Shown here: positions 9,770 to 22,370 of the stretch, piece by piece
Layout of the letters: every line of letters starts with the position of its first letter
Numbering within the stretch: position 1 is the first letter of the stretch
Origin: Clostridiaceae bacterium 14S0207
Lineage (GTDB): Bacteria > Bacillota > Clostridia > Clostridiales > Clostridiaceae
Length of the DNA: 64,000 nucleotides
Reading direction: 5' to 3'
Assembly: GCA_003288255.1 (NCBI GenBank)
Contig: CP026600.1
Location: 496,001 to 560,000 of the forward strand
The notes under the pieces: model-generated
What the model saw: the letters and a program-made list of their open reading frames with translations, nothing else
Told to the model about the DNA's origin: nothing
Database searches by the model: none
Translations under genes and position numbers: made by a program

Positions 9770-9855
9770 GGTGCCGGAGGCGGGAATCGAACCCGCACGG
9801 TATTGCTACCACTGGATTTTGAGTCCAGCGCGTCTGCCAGTTCCACCACTTCGGC
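9769..9855 (-). tRNA. tRNA-Leu (anticodon CAA)
   Basis: Read on the minus strand, this is an 87-nt class II tRNA with a long variable arm, a GGTTCGATTCC T-arm and an encoded CCA end (9769-9771). The anticodon stem CTGGA/TCCAG encloses the loop CTCAAAA, giving anticodon CAA, which reads UUG. The D-arm AGTGGTGGAACTGGCAGACG is typical of bacterial tRNA-Leu. One A-C mismatch is seen in the acceptor stem. It stands alone, ending at the shared terminator. Confidence 0.95.
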
Positions 9856-9993
9856 ATAAGTAAATATTTAAGTTTACTAGCACAGTTTAACATATATAAA
9901 GAAAAAATTCAATAGTAAATTTATATGAATATACAAAAAATAAAATGGGAAATATAAATTAGTAAATTTTTATTTAGGAGGAAACATTATATT

Positions 9994-10623
9994 ATGACAT
10001 TAAATATATCAACAGAAATTTTTGAAACCATAGTTTCAGCTATATCTATTATTATGGGATCTTTAATAGGTGCTTTTTTTAGTTGGATAATTTCTAAAAA
10101 GACAACATTAAAAAATATAGAGGAACAATATAAAATTTTAGAACGTAATATGATTTATGAAGAAAAGTGTAAGAGAAATGAGATATGTAAACAAGCGAAT
10201 ATTATAAGATTGGATATATGTACAGCGCTTTTTCAAAGTATAAGAGCAATCAAAGAATATAATTTGAATGAAGAAAAAAATATATATCCTATTCCTATAA
10301 ATAAAAGTTATGCATCATCTATTGCCACTCTAAGTAATTATTATTCACTTCAAGATATTAGTTATATTTATCAACTATATTCTTTTATTGAAAAAATGAA
10401 TAGTCATTTAATGTATAAGAATCTTTTTAAAGAAGAATATAATGAAAAAGAATTATTTAATCTATATAAACAATTAATAGAAAAAGTTTATGGAGAACAT
10501 TCTAATGAGATTTTAAAGTTACGTGTTGATAATATTTCATATGAAGATTTATATAAAAATAATTACATAAAAGAAGGATATAAGAAAGTATTAGAAGAAT
10601 TAGAAGAATTATGTGTAAAATAA
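9994..10623 (+). CDS. Membrane-anchored protein of unknown function
   Basis: 209 residues, not recognised. One hydrophobic segment lies at about 9-31 (ending GAFFSWIISKK), followed by a charged, mostly helical cytosolic region that is rich in Lys, Glu, Tyr and Ile. A short coiled coil is likely just after the membrane helix. No catalytic motif is visible. ATG 9994 lies about 12 bases from an AGGAGGA site, slightly long spacing, and no better in-frame start exists. Its neighbours are tRNA-Leu (opposite strand) and the rhomboid protease (122-base gap), which give no functional hint. Confidence 0.6.
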   Translation: MTLNISTEIFETIVSAISIIMGSLIGAFFSWIISKKTTLKNIEEQYKILERNMIYEEKCKRNEICKQANIIRLDICTALFQSIRAIKEYNLNEEKNIYPIPINKSYASSIATLSNYYSLQDISYIYQLYSFIEKMNSHLMYKNLFKEEYNEKELFNLYKQLIEKVYGEHSNEILKLRVDNISYEDLYKNNYIKEGYKKVLEELEELCVK

Positions 10624-10744
10624 TGAAAATAAAAAAATATGAATAATATTATGACAAATTAGTAAAATATAAACTTTCTTTATTGATTAAAATGTAATAA
10701 TATTATTATAATAGAAGTAAGCATTAACTTAAGAGGTATATGGT

Positions 10745-11323
10745 ATGAAATTAGAAAGCATAAAAAATAAATTTCAATATAATTCTCCAGTTATACTGAC
10801 ATTTACTTTAATTTCTTTAGGAGCATATTTTTTAGGATGGCTATCACATGGAAAAATAACTAAGTTTTTATTTAGTATTTATAGAACATCAGCTTTAGAT
10901 CCTTTACAATATATTAGAATTTTTACTCATGTATTTGGTCATGTTAATTGGCAACATTTTGCGGGGAATTTTACAATACTTTTATTAATAGGACCTATGG
11001 TTGAAGAAAAATATGGGTCTAAAATAATTATAGAAATGATATTAATAACAGCAGGGGTAACAGGTATATTAAATATAATGTTTTTTCCACAGGTAATGCT
11101 TTTAGGGGCAAGTGGAATTGCTTTTATGTTTATTCTATTAGGTTCGTTTGTTAACGTTGAAAAAGGGAAGATACCATTGACGTTTATAATTATACTTTTT
11201 GTGTTTTTAGGAAAAGAAATTGTACAAGGGATTTTAAGTAAAGATAATATCTCGCAGTTTGCACATATTATAGGTGGAGGTTGTGGAAGTATTTTTGGAT
11301 ATTTGTATAATAAAAGAGGTTAA
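10745..11323 (+). CDS. Rhomboid-family intramembrane serine protease
   Basis: 192 residues with about six membrane helices. The rhomboid pattern HxxxxHxxxN is present as HVNWQHFAGN, the catalytic serine lies in LGASGIAF (Ser near 123) and the catalytic histidine in FAHIIGG (His near 174). These proteases cut single-pass membrane proteins within the bilayer. This is a short, core-only rhomboid without an extra N-terminal domain. The natural substrate cannot be inferred from context. Confidence 0.9.
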   Translation: MKLESIKNKFQYNSPVILTFTLISLGAYFLGWLSHGKITKFLFSIYRTSALDPLQYIRIFTHVFGHVNWQHFAGNFTILLLIGPMVEEKYGSKIIIEMILITAGVTGILNIMFFPQVMLLGASGIAFMFILLGSFVNVEKGKIPLTFIIILFVFLGKEIVQGILSKDNISQFAHIIGGGCGSIFGYLYNKRG

Positions 11324-11408
11324 TTAAATATAAAGTTTCACATATTAAATATAATAATTTATATGTTGTAGACGATAATAAATTAAATCCAAGAAAGGAT
11401 GATATAAT

Positions 11409-12083
11409 ATGAAAAAATATGGGGCTTTTGATATTCTAGGTCCAATAATGATAGGACCATCTAGTTCACATACAGCAGGTGCAGCAAGGTTAGGAAAGGT
11501 GGCAAGATGTATAGCCGGAAATAACTTTAACAGAGTAGAATTTTATTTACACGGGTCTTTTGCTCATACTTATAAAGGACACGGAACAGATAAGGCATTA
11601 GTTGCAGGAGTGCTAGGTATGGAGCCACATGATGAAAGATTAAGAAATTCTATTGAATTAGCAGAGAAAAAAGGTTTAAAAGTTGATTTTAAAACAATAG
11701 AATTAGAAAATTCCCATCCCAATACAGCAAAAATGGTATTTTATAAGGATAATATGAAATTAATAGATGTTGTGGGATCATCTATAGGAGGTGGAAGTAT
11801 AAAGATAACTTCTGTAGATGGATATGAAGTAGATTTAACAGGAGATTATCCAGCAATTATAATTAGACAGTATGATAGAAAAGGTGTTATTAGTAATGTG
11901 ACAAAAGTTTTGGCACAAAATAATATTAATATAGCTAGTATGAGTGTTAATAGAAATAATAAAGGAAAAGAAGCATTTACAATATTGCAATGTGATAGTA
12001 ATATACCTGAAAACTTGGTAAAAGAAATAGCGCAATTGGAGAATATAATTTCAGTAAGAGCTGTAAACCCAGTATCTGAATAA
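11409..12083 (+). CDS. sdaAB: L-serine dehydratase, iron-sulfur-dependent, beta subunit
   Basis: 224 residues. The first two thirds match the serine dehydratase beta-chain domain (GPIMIGPSSSHTAGAARLG, HGSFAHTYKGHGTDKALVAGVLG), and the last 75 are an ACT domain beginning near PAIIIRQYDRKGVISNV. With the alpha chain (SdaAA) it forms the oxygen-sensitive [4Fe-4S] enzyme that converts L-serine to pyruvate and ammonia. In most Firmicutes sdaAB and sdaAA are adjacent, but here the next gene is MazF-like, so the alpha subunit must be encoded elsewhere if the enzyme works. ATG follows AAGAAAGGATG. Confidence 0.92.
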   Translation: MKKYGAFDILGPIMIGPSSSHTAGAARLGKVARCIAGNNFNRVEFYLHGSFAHTYKGHGTDKALVAGVLGMEPHDERLRNSIELAEKKGLKVDFKTIELENSHPNTAKMVFYKDNMKLIDVVGSSIGGGSIKITSVDGYEVDLTGDYPAIIIRQYDRKGVISNVTKVLAQNNINIASMSVNRNNKGKEAFTILQCDSNIPENLVKEIAQLENIISVRAVNPVSE

Positions 12084-12129
12084 ATCTAAATCAAACTTTA
12101 CAGCAATATGAAGATAAAGGGGGAGGAAT

Positions 12130-12726
12130 ATGTGCAATATTAGCATAAGAAACATGAATGAAGAACAATTAAATGAGTATATTCATGAAACAACAGAAAA
12201 AATTAATAGTTTAGTTAATGAGTTTTCGCAAGAAATAACAGTTAAAGTGACGCATAAAGATAAGTTCTCAAATTTAAAGGAAAAAGCATTTGGGGTAAAA
12301 AATGTTTTTAAATATGTGGAATGGATAAATAAAAAAATGAAAATGGATGAAATGGTCACGGAAAGAATCTCAACTGTCCCTAAACGAGGAGAGATATGGA
12401 CATGTGAATTAGGGCAAAATATTGGTTCGGAAGAGAATAAAGTAAGACCAGTCATTGTAATTCAAAATAACACAGGAAATGAAAAAGGACCAACTACCAT
12501 AATAGTACCAATATCTAATAGGCATAAAAAAATTAAAGTACATATTCAGTTAAGAGAAACAGATTACAAGTTAGTTGCAGGAGAAGCACAAAAAGTAACT
12601 GGAACAGTTTTATGTGAACAAATAAAGGTAGTATCTAAGGTAAGACTGGGACGACATATTGCTACCTTAGAAGATGAGTTTCTAAAAATTTTAGATGCAA
12701 AATTAAAAAATTCTTTGGATTTATAA
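12130..12726 (+). CDS. MazF/PemK-like protein with N-terminal helical extension
   Basis: 198 residues. Residues about 83-198 match the MazF/PemK (EndoA) mRNA-interferase fold along its full length: PKRGEIWTCELG, a GSE loop, VRPVIVIQNN, PTTIIVPIS, and the late GTVLCEQIKVVSKVRLGRH block with the usual Glu-Gln before the basic patch. Stand-alone MazF is about 115 residues, so the first 80 form an added, probably helical region with no match I recognise. No separate antitoxin gene lies upstream. The extension may hold the toxin in check or redirect it, which is inference. ATG is preceded by GGGGGAGG, 46 bases after sdaAB. Confidence 0.8.
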   Translation: MCNISIRNMNEEQLNEYIHETTEKINSLVNEFSQEITVKVTHKDKFSNLKEKAFGVKNVFKYVEWINKKMKMDEMVTERISTVPKRGEIWTCELGQNIGSEENKVRPVIVIQNNTGNEKGPTTIIVPISNRHKKIKVHIQLRETDYKLVAGEAQKVTGTVLCEQIKVVSKVRLGRHIATLEDEFLKILDAKLKNSLDL

Positions 12727-12751
12727 TTAAATAGAAAAATATAAAAAAAGG

Positions 12752-12780
12752 TTGATTTTTTTGTTTGATTATGATAAAAT
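12752..12780 (+). promoter_or_regulatory. Promoter of a candidate small RNA
   Basis: TTGATT at 12752-12757, 17-base spacer, TAAAAT at 12775-12780. It lies between the MazF-like gene and the paired hairpins. Confidence 0.5.
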
Positions 12781-12786
12781 AACTTT

Positions 12787-12945
12787 TGTTGATTTGGTAC
12801 ATACCTAGTTAAGACTAGGAGGTTCTATTCCATAGTTTACCTTATATTTTTGATAACATACCTGACATAGGTCGGGAGATTATATATCATATATTTAAAT
12901 TACAATGTGAAAGAGAGTGGTTTGATTCCGCTCTCTTTGTTTTTT
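12787..12945 (+). ncRNA. Candidate small RNA with two tandem hairpins and a terminator
   Basis: About 160 nt with no reading frame. Two similar units occur 57 bases apart. In each, ACATA is followed by a 6-bp hairpin with a four-base loop (12804-12819 CCTAGT-TAAG-ACTAGG; 12861-12876 CCTGAC-ATAG-GTCGGG), then by an AG-rich segment and TAT. The stems differ in sequence but keep pairing, as expected of a conserved RNA. The unit ends with a strong terminator (12910-12938) and T run, and is preceded by a promoter. I could not assign it to a named RNA family. Confidence 0.55.
12910..12945 (+). terminator. Intrinsic terminator of the candidate small RNA
   Basis: AAAGAGAGTGG pairs with CCGCTCTCTTT over a 7-base loop and is followed by TGTTTTTT. 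Confidence 0.85.
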
Positions 12946-13363
12946 GAGAAATTAATGTATAAATTATATTTATTATCAATTCTGCAAAAAAAGTAAAAAC
13001 TGTACCTAGCGTATCTTTATATGAAAAATGTAAGAAAAAGACATGAAAATGAAGTAATACAGGAATAATGTCAGAAGATAATATTATTTGCGAAATTATA
13101 ATAGAATCTATGTGATATAATGAATTTCGTCAGCAGGAGTTAAGAAATAAAACAATAACTTCAAAAAATACTTAATAAAAAAGTAAAAAATAATGTTGAC
13201 AAAGAAAAACAAATTTGATATTATAAGTAAGTCGCTTGGTGAGAGCGATTGAAAATAAGAAATTGATCTTTGAAAATTAAACAGAGTATGATAAACAACT
13301 CGTATTCTTTTGAAATAAAAATTAAATGCTTAGCAAGTAATGCTTAAGTCAGAACAAACTTTT
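12946..13363 (+). other. rrn upstream and leader region
   Basis: Non-coding. It holds AT-rich upstream sequence, the rrn promoter at 13196, a short leader hairpin (CGCT...AGCG near 13233) and a boxA-like TTGATCTTTGAAAA segment near 13263. The leader motif TTCTTTGAAAATT recurs in the 16S-23S spacer, as expected for rRNA antitermination and processing signals. Confidence 0.6.
13196..13224 (+). promoter_or_regulatory. rrn operon promoter
   Basis: Perfect TTGACA (13196-13201), 17-base spacer, TATTAT (13219-13224), about 140 bases before the mature 16S end. Confidence 0.8.
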
Positions 13364-17946
<4,583 letters not shown>

Positions 17947-18007
17947 AATAAATATTCATTATACAATTTTGAGAGAGCAATCTCTCTAGCATAATATTGT
18001 AAGTAGA

Positions 18008-18124
18008 TCTGGTGATAATGGCATAAAGGTAACACTCCTTTCCATACCGAACAGGCAGGTTAAGCTTTAGAGCGCCGATGGTACTGCAGGGGCAGCCTTG
18101 TGGGAGAGTAGGACATCGCCAGGT
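18008..18124 (+). rRNA. rrf: 5S ribosomal RNA
   Basis: 117 nt beginning TCTGGTGATAATGGC and ending ACATCGCCAGGT; the two ends pair. Internal CCGAACAGGCAGGTTAAGC and GAGAGTAGGACATCGCC are standard for bacterial 5S rRNA. It completes the 16S-23S-5S order. Confidence 0.96.
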
Positions 18125-18127
18125 AAG

Positions 18128-18165
18128 AATCCTATAGTAATTTATTACTATAGGATTTTTAATTT
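18128..18165 (+). terminator. rrn operon terminator
   Basis: Perfect 13-bp stem (AATCCTATAGTAA at 18128-18140 with its complement at 18145-18157), four-base loop, T run. Confidence 0.92.
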
Positions 18166-18285
18166 TAAAGAACTTTTCAATTTTATGTGAGTAATTAATT
18201 AAAGTTAATATATTATTTGCTAAAATTTTAAAATATAAGGTTATACTATATGATATAATAATCTATAAATAAGGAGGTAACGATT

Positions 18286-18948
18286 ATGGAGTATAGATTA
18301 AGTCAATCAAAATTCATATCAAAAACTTTATTAGTTATGGCATTAGGATTGTTAGTTACTTATGGTACAGGTATGTTAGCAAGTAATTACCTAAGATATA
18401 TAAGCTTTACAACAATGTTAGTAGCTATGTTCTTGGAACTGGGAGTTGTTATATATTTAAGAAGCAAAGTGTCAAAAATGAGTCCTGCCAAGGCTACATC
18501 TTGGTTTTTAATATATTCCGCTTTAAATGGAATTACTTTTGCAACTATCTTTGTTCTATATGATTTAACTACAATAGGAACGGTATTTATAATAGCTGCA
18601 TTGATGTTTGCCAGTAGTGCTATGGTTGGAATGACTACTAAAAAAGATTTAAGTATGTTTGGACAGTTTTTAACTATGTCATTAATAGGATTATTAATTG
18701 TAAGCTTGGTAAATATTTTTCTACCATTGAAGGGATTAAATCTAACAATTTCTATCTTTGGAATGTTACTTTTTTCAGGTTTAACAGCCTATGATATGCA
18801 AAAAATAAAATATTTTCATGAGCAAGCGTACTATATGAATTCAAATGATGTAAGTAGATTTATTATAATTGCCGCATTAGAATTGTACTTGGATTTTATT
18901 AACATATTTTTATATCTTTTAAGATTTGCTTCAAATAATGATAATTAA
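18286..18948 (+). CDS. Bax inhibitor-1/YccA family membrane protein
   Basis: 220 residues with about seven membrane helices. The TMBIM/BI-1 family pattern is visible in its C-terminal half: FSGLTAYDMQKIK, with the following helix carrying ALELYLDFINIFLYLLRF. Bacterial members (YetJ, YccA) act as pH-sensitive cation leak channels or modulate the FtsH protease; which applies here cannot be told. GGAGGT precedes the ATG. The gene is monocistronic, ending at a terminator at 18958. Confidence 0.9.
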   Translation: MEYRLSQSKFISKTLLVMALGLLVTYGTGMLASNYLRYISFTTMLVAMFLELGVVIYLRSKVSKMSPAKATSWFLIYSALNGITFATIFVLYDLTTIGTVFIIAALMFASSAMVGMTTKKDLSMFGQFLTMSLIGLLIVSLVNIFLPLKGLNLTISIFGMLLFSGLTAYDMQKIKYFHEQAYYMNSNDVSRFIIIAALELYLDFINIFLYLLRFASNNDN

Positions 18949-18957
18949 TATAAATAA

Positions 18958-19001
18958 TAAAAAGGATCTTTAAAATTTTAATAATTTAAAGGTCCTTTTT
19001 A
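18958..19001 (+). terminator. Intrinsic terminator after the BI-1 gene
   Basis: AAAAAGGATCTTTAAA pairs with TTTAAAGGTCCTTTTT (G-U tolerant) across an AT loop; the right arm ends in the T run. Confidence 0.85.
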
Positions 19002-19167
19002 TTATGATTTATATTAAGTGTAAATAAAGATTAAATAAAGCTTAAATATTGTTTAAATAAATCATAGAATCTTATATAACATTTTAAAAAAGAGGTATTA
19101 TTTATATAATGATTTAAATATTCTGTTTATTGATTCTTTATAAATATGATTTTAGGATGGTGATTTG

Positions 19168-19878
19168 TTGAATAATATACTTTTAAGCATTGATTGGGAT
19201 TATTTTATTCCTATTAAAAAAGAATGGACAGGCTCTTATATAGAAAATAGGAGAAATATAATAGGTCTTTGGTATAAAAGGTATATAAAGGGTGAGCAAT
19301 GTGGTGAAAATATAGAAAAATATTTATATGTAGATAAAGAAGCAAAGGAATTTTGGAAAAATATAAAAAAACTTTTTTCATTTACAACATCTATGCCGGT
19401 TTATATTTCCGAATCTCATAAGATATCGTATGAGATAGCTAAAAAATATAATTGTACAGAAGTAATTTCTTTTGATGCTCATTCCGATTTGGGATATGGA
19501 GGCGTACAGTCATTAGATTATGAGGTAAACTGTGCTAATTGGTTAGGAAAGTTATTAAAGGAAGGAAGTGTAAAAAAAGCAAAAATAATTTATAGTAAAT
19601 ATACGATGGAATGTAAAGAAGAATTTGAAGAAATAACAAATAAGTATGATGTTCAGTTTAAAAAACTTAAATGTAATTTTAATAATAATAATATTAAACG
19701 AGATATAAGTGCAATACACATTTGTAGATCAGGGGCATGGACACCACCATGGTTAGATGATAAATTTTTTGAATTTGTTAAGAGATGTAACTTTAGCTAT
19801 AAAAATATAGATTGTAATAAAAGGGAATGGAATGTAGGTAATTTAACATTAGCTGATAGACTAACCTATTTAATATAA
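19168..19878 (+). CDS. Arginase-fold-like protein (UPF0489-type)
   Basis: About 236 residues. The N-terminus reads LLSIDWDYF, and a central strand-loop EVISFDAHSDLGYGG resembles the metal-binding DAHxD motif of ureohydrolases (arginase/agmatinase fold) as seen in UPF0489 proteins. AIHICRSGAWTPPWLDDKF is another conserved-looking patch. Metal-dependent hydrolase activity is possible but unproven, since the second DxD motif of true arginases is not evident. Start is a TTG: AGGATGG at 19154-19160 suits 19168, with TTG 19165 an equally in-frame alternative. No ATG fits. Confidence 0.6.
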   Translation: MNNILLSIDWDYFIPIKKEWTGSYIENRRNIIGLWYKRYIKGEQCGENIEKYLYVDKEAKEFWKNIKKLFSFTTSMPVYISESHKISYEIAKKYNCTEVISFDAHSDLGYGGVQSLDYEVNCANWLGKLLKEGSVKKAKIIYSKYTMECKEEFEEITNKYDVQFKKLKCNFNNNNIKRDISAIHICRSGAWTPPWLDDKFFEFVKRCNFSYKNIDCNKREWNVGNLTLADRLTYLI

Positions 19879-19904
19879 TAAATAAAATATATTATATATG
19901 CAAG

Positions 19905-19952
19905 ATTTCCTTTTAAAATATAAACTTATATATTTTAAAAGGAAATTTATTT
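19905..19952 (+). terminator. Long hairpin terminator
   Basis: Perfect 18-bp inverted repeat (19905-19922 and 19929-19946) with a six-base loop, followed by TTATTTATAAATTTT. It ends the arginase-like gene. Confidence 0.75.
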
Positions 19953-20082
19953 ATAAATTTTAAAAATAACTTTAAAACTAAGTTTTATAGTATAAAAATA
20001 ATAAATATATTATAAATTGTGCTAAAAAGTAAAAAAATAAGCAATAAATATGGTAAAATATCATGTATTAGGAGGGGATTTT

Positions 20083-21549
20083 ATGATATTTACTAAAAAT
20101 CAGATGAAAGTAATATATTGTAAAACCGTAGGAAAAAAGTTTATAAAAGGAGTAGATAATAGCGGAAAATCTATTTCAGCTATAGCTAGGGCTTTAGTTT
20201 TAAAAAACAAATATAGTTTATATGATGAGGATAGAATATTATATTTAAATTGCAATAAGAATGAAGAAATAAAAAAAGAATATAATATAGAAGCAATGAT
20301 ATCTAACATACAAAAAGAAAATATATTTAAAAACATAAGTATTTTTTCTTTAATGAATAAGGATATTGAGTTTTTTAATCTAAAAGAATTTGTATATGAA
20401 ACTTATAATAAATTAAGGAATTTAAATAAGATAGAAAACAAAAAAATAATTGAAGATACAGATAAAGATAGAGTTGTACAAGAAATTTTAAAAAATCTTA
20501 GTAATGATTATAAAAATATTAAATTTATTAGGTTAGCTGATATAAGTTTTATAGAAGAAGAAATTTATTGGATTAAAAATATGGGATTTACATGTAAAGA
20601 AGAATATTTTACTTGTAAAAGATCTGGGAAAAATGCTAAGAAGTATAGATTAAATAAGGGTTCTAAGGCAAGAGAGATAATTTATAAGATCTTAGAACGA
20701 TATAATGAGATTATACAACAAGAAGGATATATAGATTATGAAGACATGATTTATTTTATTATAAATAGCCAGTATAAATTCTATGTACATATTATAGTTG
20801 ATTATTGTGAGCAATTGAGTTTATTAGAATTAAAGCTTGTTAATTCTATAGTCAATAAAAAAAATTATAGTGATGAAATTTATATTATGCATAATCTATC
20901 TGATATTCCTTATTCGTGTATGATGCAAGGTAAACGAGTTACGCTTAAGAATTTGGGGAAAATCACTAGAAGATTTAATTTTAAAGAAGAAATTGAAGTG
21001 AAAAAAAATAAAAATATAAAACAAAGTAAAATTAATCTTATGGAAAGATTTGAATTTGTTGATATAAAACATAGAAAAGAATTTGAATTTATGCGTGACT
21101 ATGCAAATATAGATGACATTATAGTAATGAATGGTGGAGAAGAAGAAGAATATGCTAGAGAAGAATTAAGAGATATTCCAGTATATAGCAATATTGCGGC
21201 AGGTCAACCTATTATGATTTCTTCAGAGCAAGAAGGCAAATTTTATTTGCCTAAGTATTGGTTTAAGGGTCAAAAAGAATGTTTTATTCTTAAAGTAAAA
21301 GGAGATAGTATGATAAATGCTAATATTAATAATGGAGATTATGTAGTTATTAGAAAGCAATCTATTGCAGAGAATAAAGATATAGTTGCTGTAGAATTAG
21401 ATGGTAGTGCTACACTTAAAAGATTATATATAGATAAACAAAGAGTGCAATTACTTCCAGAAAATAATAAGTATAATCCTATTAATATTAATGAAGAAGA
21501 TTGCATATCTATTTTAGGGGTAGCCCTTGGAGTAATAAAATTTAAATAA
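20083..21549 (+). CDS. UvrD-like ATPase domain fused to a LexA-like S24 autopeptidase
   Basis: 488 residues in two parts. Residues 1-260 resemble the 1A core of UvrD/Rep helicases: FTKNQMKVI (Q-motif-like), Walker A GVDNSGKS (Lys 29) and a Walker B region HIIVDYCEQ (Asp 240), where the usual DExxQ is degraded to DYCEQ. Later helicase motifs are absent. Residues about 365-488 form a LexA/UmuD peptidase: Ala-Gly cleavage site AAGQP (373-374), catalytic Ser 409 in GDSM and Lys 446 in ATLKR. No HTH is visible. AGGAGGGG at 20070-20078 fits ATG 20083; an upstream in-frame ATG at 20050 does not. It may sense DNA or nucleotide and self-cleave, which is inference. Confidence 0.75.
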   Translation: MIFTKNQMKVIYCKTVGKKFIKGVDNSGKSISAIARALVLKNKYSLYDEDRILYLNCNKNEEIKKEYNIEAMISNIQKENIFKNISIFSLMNKDIEFFNLKEFVYETYNKLRNLNKIENKKIIEDTDKDRVVQEILKNLSNDYKNIKFIRLADISFIEEEIYWIKNMGFTCKEEYFTCKRSGKNAKKYRLNKGSKAREIIYKILERYNEIIQQEGYIDYEDMIYFIINSQYKFYVHIIVDYCEQLSLLELKLVNSIVNKKNYSDEIYIMHNLSDIPYSCMMQGKRVTLKNLGKITRRFNFKEEIEVKKNKNIKQSKINLMERFEFVDIKHRKEFEFMRDYANIDDIIVMNGGEEEEYAREELRDIPVYSNIAAGQPIMISSEQEGKFYLPKYWFKGQKECFILKVKGDSMINANINNGDYVVIRKQSIAENKDIVAVELDGSATLKRLYIDKQRVQLLPENNKYNPININEEDCISILGVALGVIKFK

Positions 21550-21636
21550 AACACAATTAAATTAAATTTCAAGCGTAGTCTTTGTTACTAAAGTTCTAGT
21601 GAAAAATACAAAAAAGTATATATATGTATAAATGTT

Positions 21637-21672
21637 AAATCATAAGGTTTAAAAACTTTGTGATTTTTTTTT
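21637..21672 (+). terminator. Intrinsic terminator
   Basis: AAATCATAAGGTT pairs (with G-U) with AACTTTGTGATTT and is followed by a T run, ending the LexA-like fusion gene. Confidence 0.8.
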
Positions 21673-21806
21673 ATGTGCAATATTTTTTTGTAATATTAGC
21701 ACAAATATTTTTTTTTATTTAGAATATAATATTACACAAAACAACATACAAAATATGGTAAAATAAAGTTAAAAAGTGGAAATAAAAAGAGCGGAAAGGA
21801 GTAATA

Positions 21807-22370
21807 ATGAAAGAAAAATTAATATTATTTCTGTTGTTACCTATTAGTGGTATAATATTTTTTATATTGGGTACTAAATATAAAAATGGATGTAAAAGAA
21901 ATTTATTGATTTTATATACTATATTACTTACTGTTATTGATGAGTTTATAAAAGTATTATTAGCCTATATAGTTAATATCAAAGGATTAAATTTTCATGG
22001 TAATTTAATATATCCAATGAGAAATGAATTTGCATCTTCATATGGTTCTTTCCTTAATAAAAATATTAGTATAAAGGTTTTAATTTGTATAAATATTTTT
22101 ATGTTTATATTTAGTATAGTTATATATAATGTACATATAAAAAAATATGGAAAGAGTTTTTGGAGTGATTGGTTTATAATATTTACTTCAGCTGGACTAA
22201 TTTCTTCTTTAATAGATAAAATATTTTGGGGAGGAAGTTTAGACTATATTAATTTAGCAAATAATGTACTTTTAGATTTAAAGGATATATATATGTTATT
22301 TGGAATTGTATTAATTATTTGTGAAGTAATTTTAAATGAAAAGGTTTCTTTATTTAAGATAAGAAGATAG
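21807..22370 (+). CDS. Divergent signal peptidase II (LspA) family protein
   Basis: 187 residues, four to five membrane helices. Alignment by eye to LspA: DEFIKVLLA takes the place of the DQxxK helix, RNEFASSYGSF that of the N-x-G-A-F segment, and AGLISSLIDKIFWGG...LDLKDIYMLFG matches the GGALGNxIDR...FNxAD catalytic region. Asp in LID and Asp in LKD would be the catalytic pair. The Asn normally found before the first Asp is replaced by Ser (SSLID). True LspA is about 150-160 residues, so this is a longer paralogue. Lipoprotein signal cleavage is possible but a changed role is equally plausible. GGAAAGGAG precedes the ATG. Confidence 0.6.
   Translation: MKEKLILFLLLPISGIIFFILGTKYKNGCKRNLLILYTILLTVIDEFIKVLLAYIVNIKGLNFHGNLIYPMRNEFASSYGSFLNKNISIKVLICINIFMFIFSIVIYNVHIKKYGKSFWSDWFIIFTSAGLISSLIDKIFWGGSLDYINLANNVLLDLKDIYMLFGIVLIICEVILNEKVSLFKIRR

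Noticed and set aside
12787-12945. Type III toxin-antitoxin RNA for the MazF-like gene
   Set aside because: Antitoxin RNAs of that type lie upstream of the toxin and consist of several short direct repeats; this RNA is downstream and has its own promoter.
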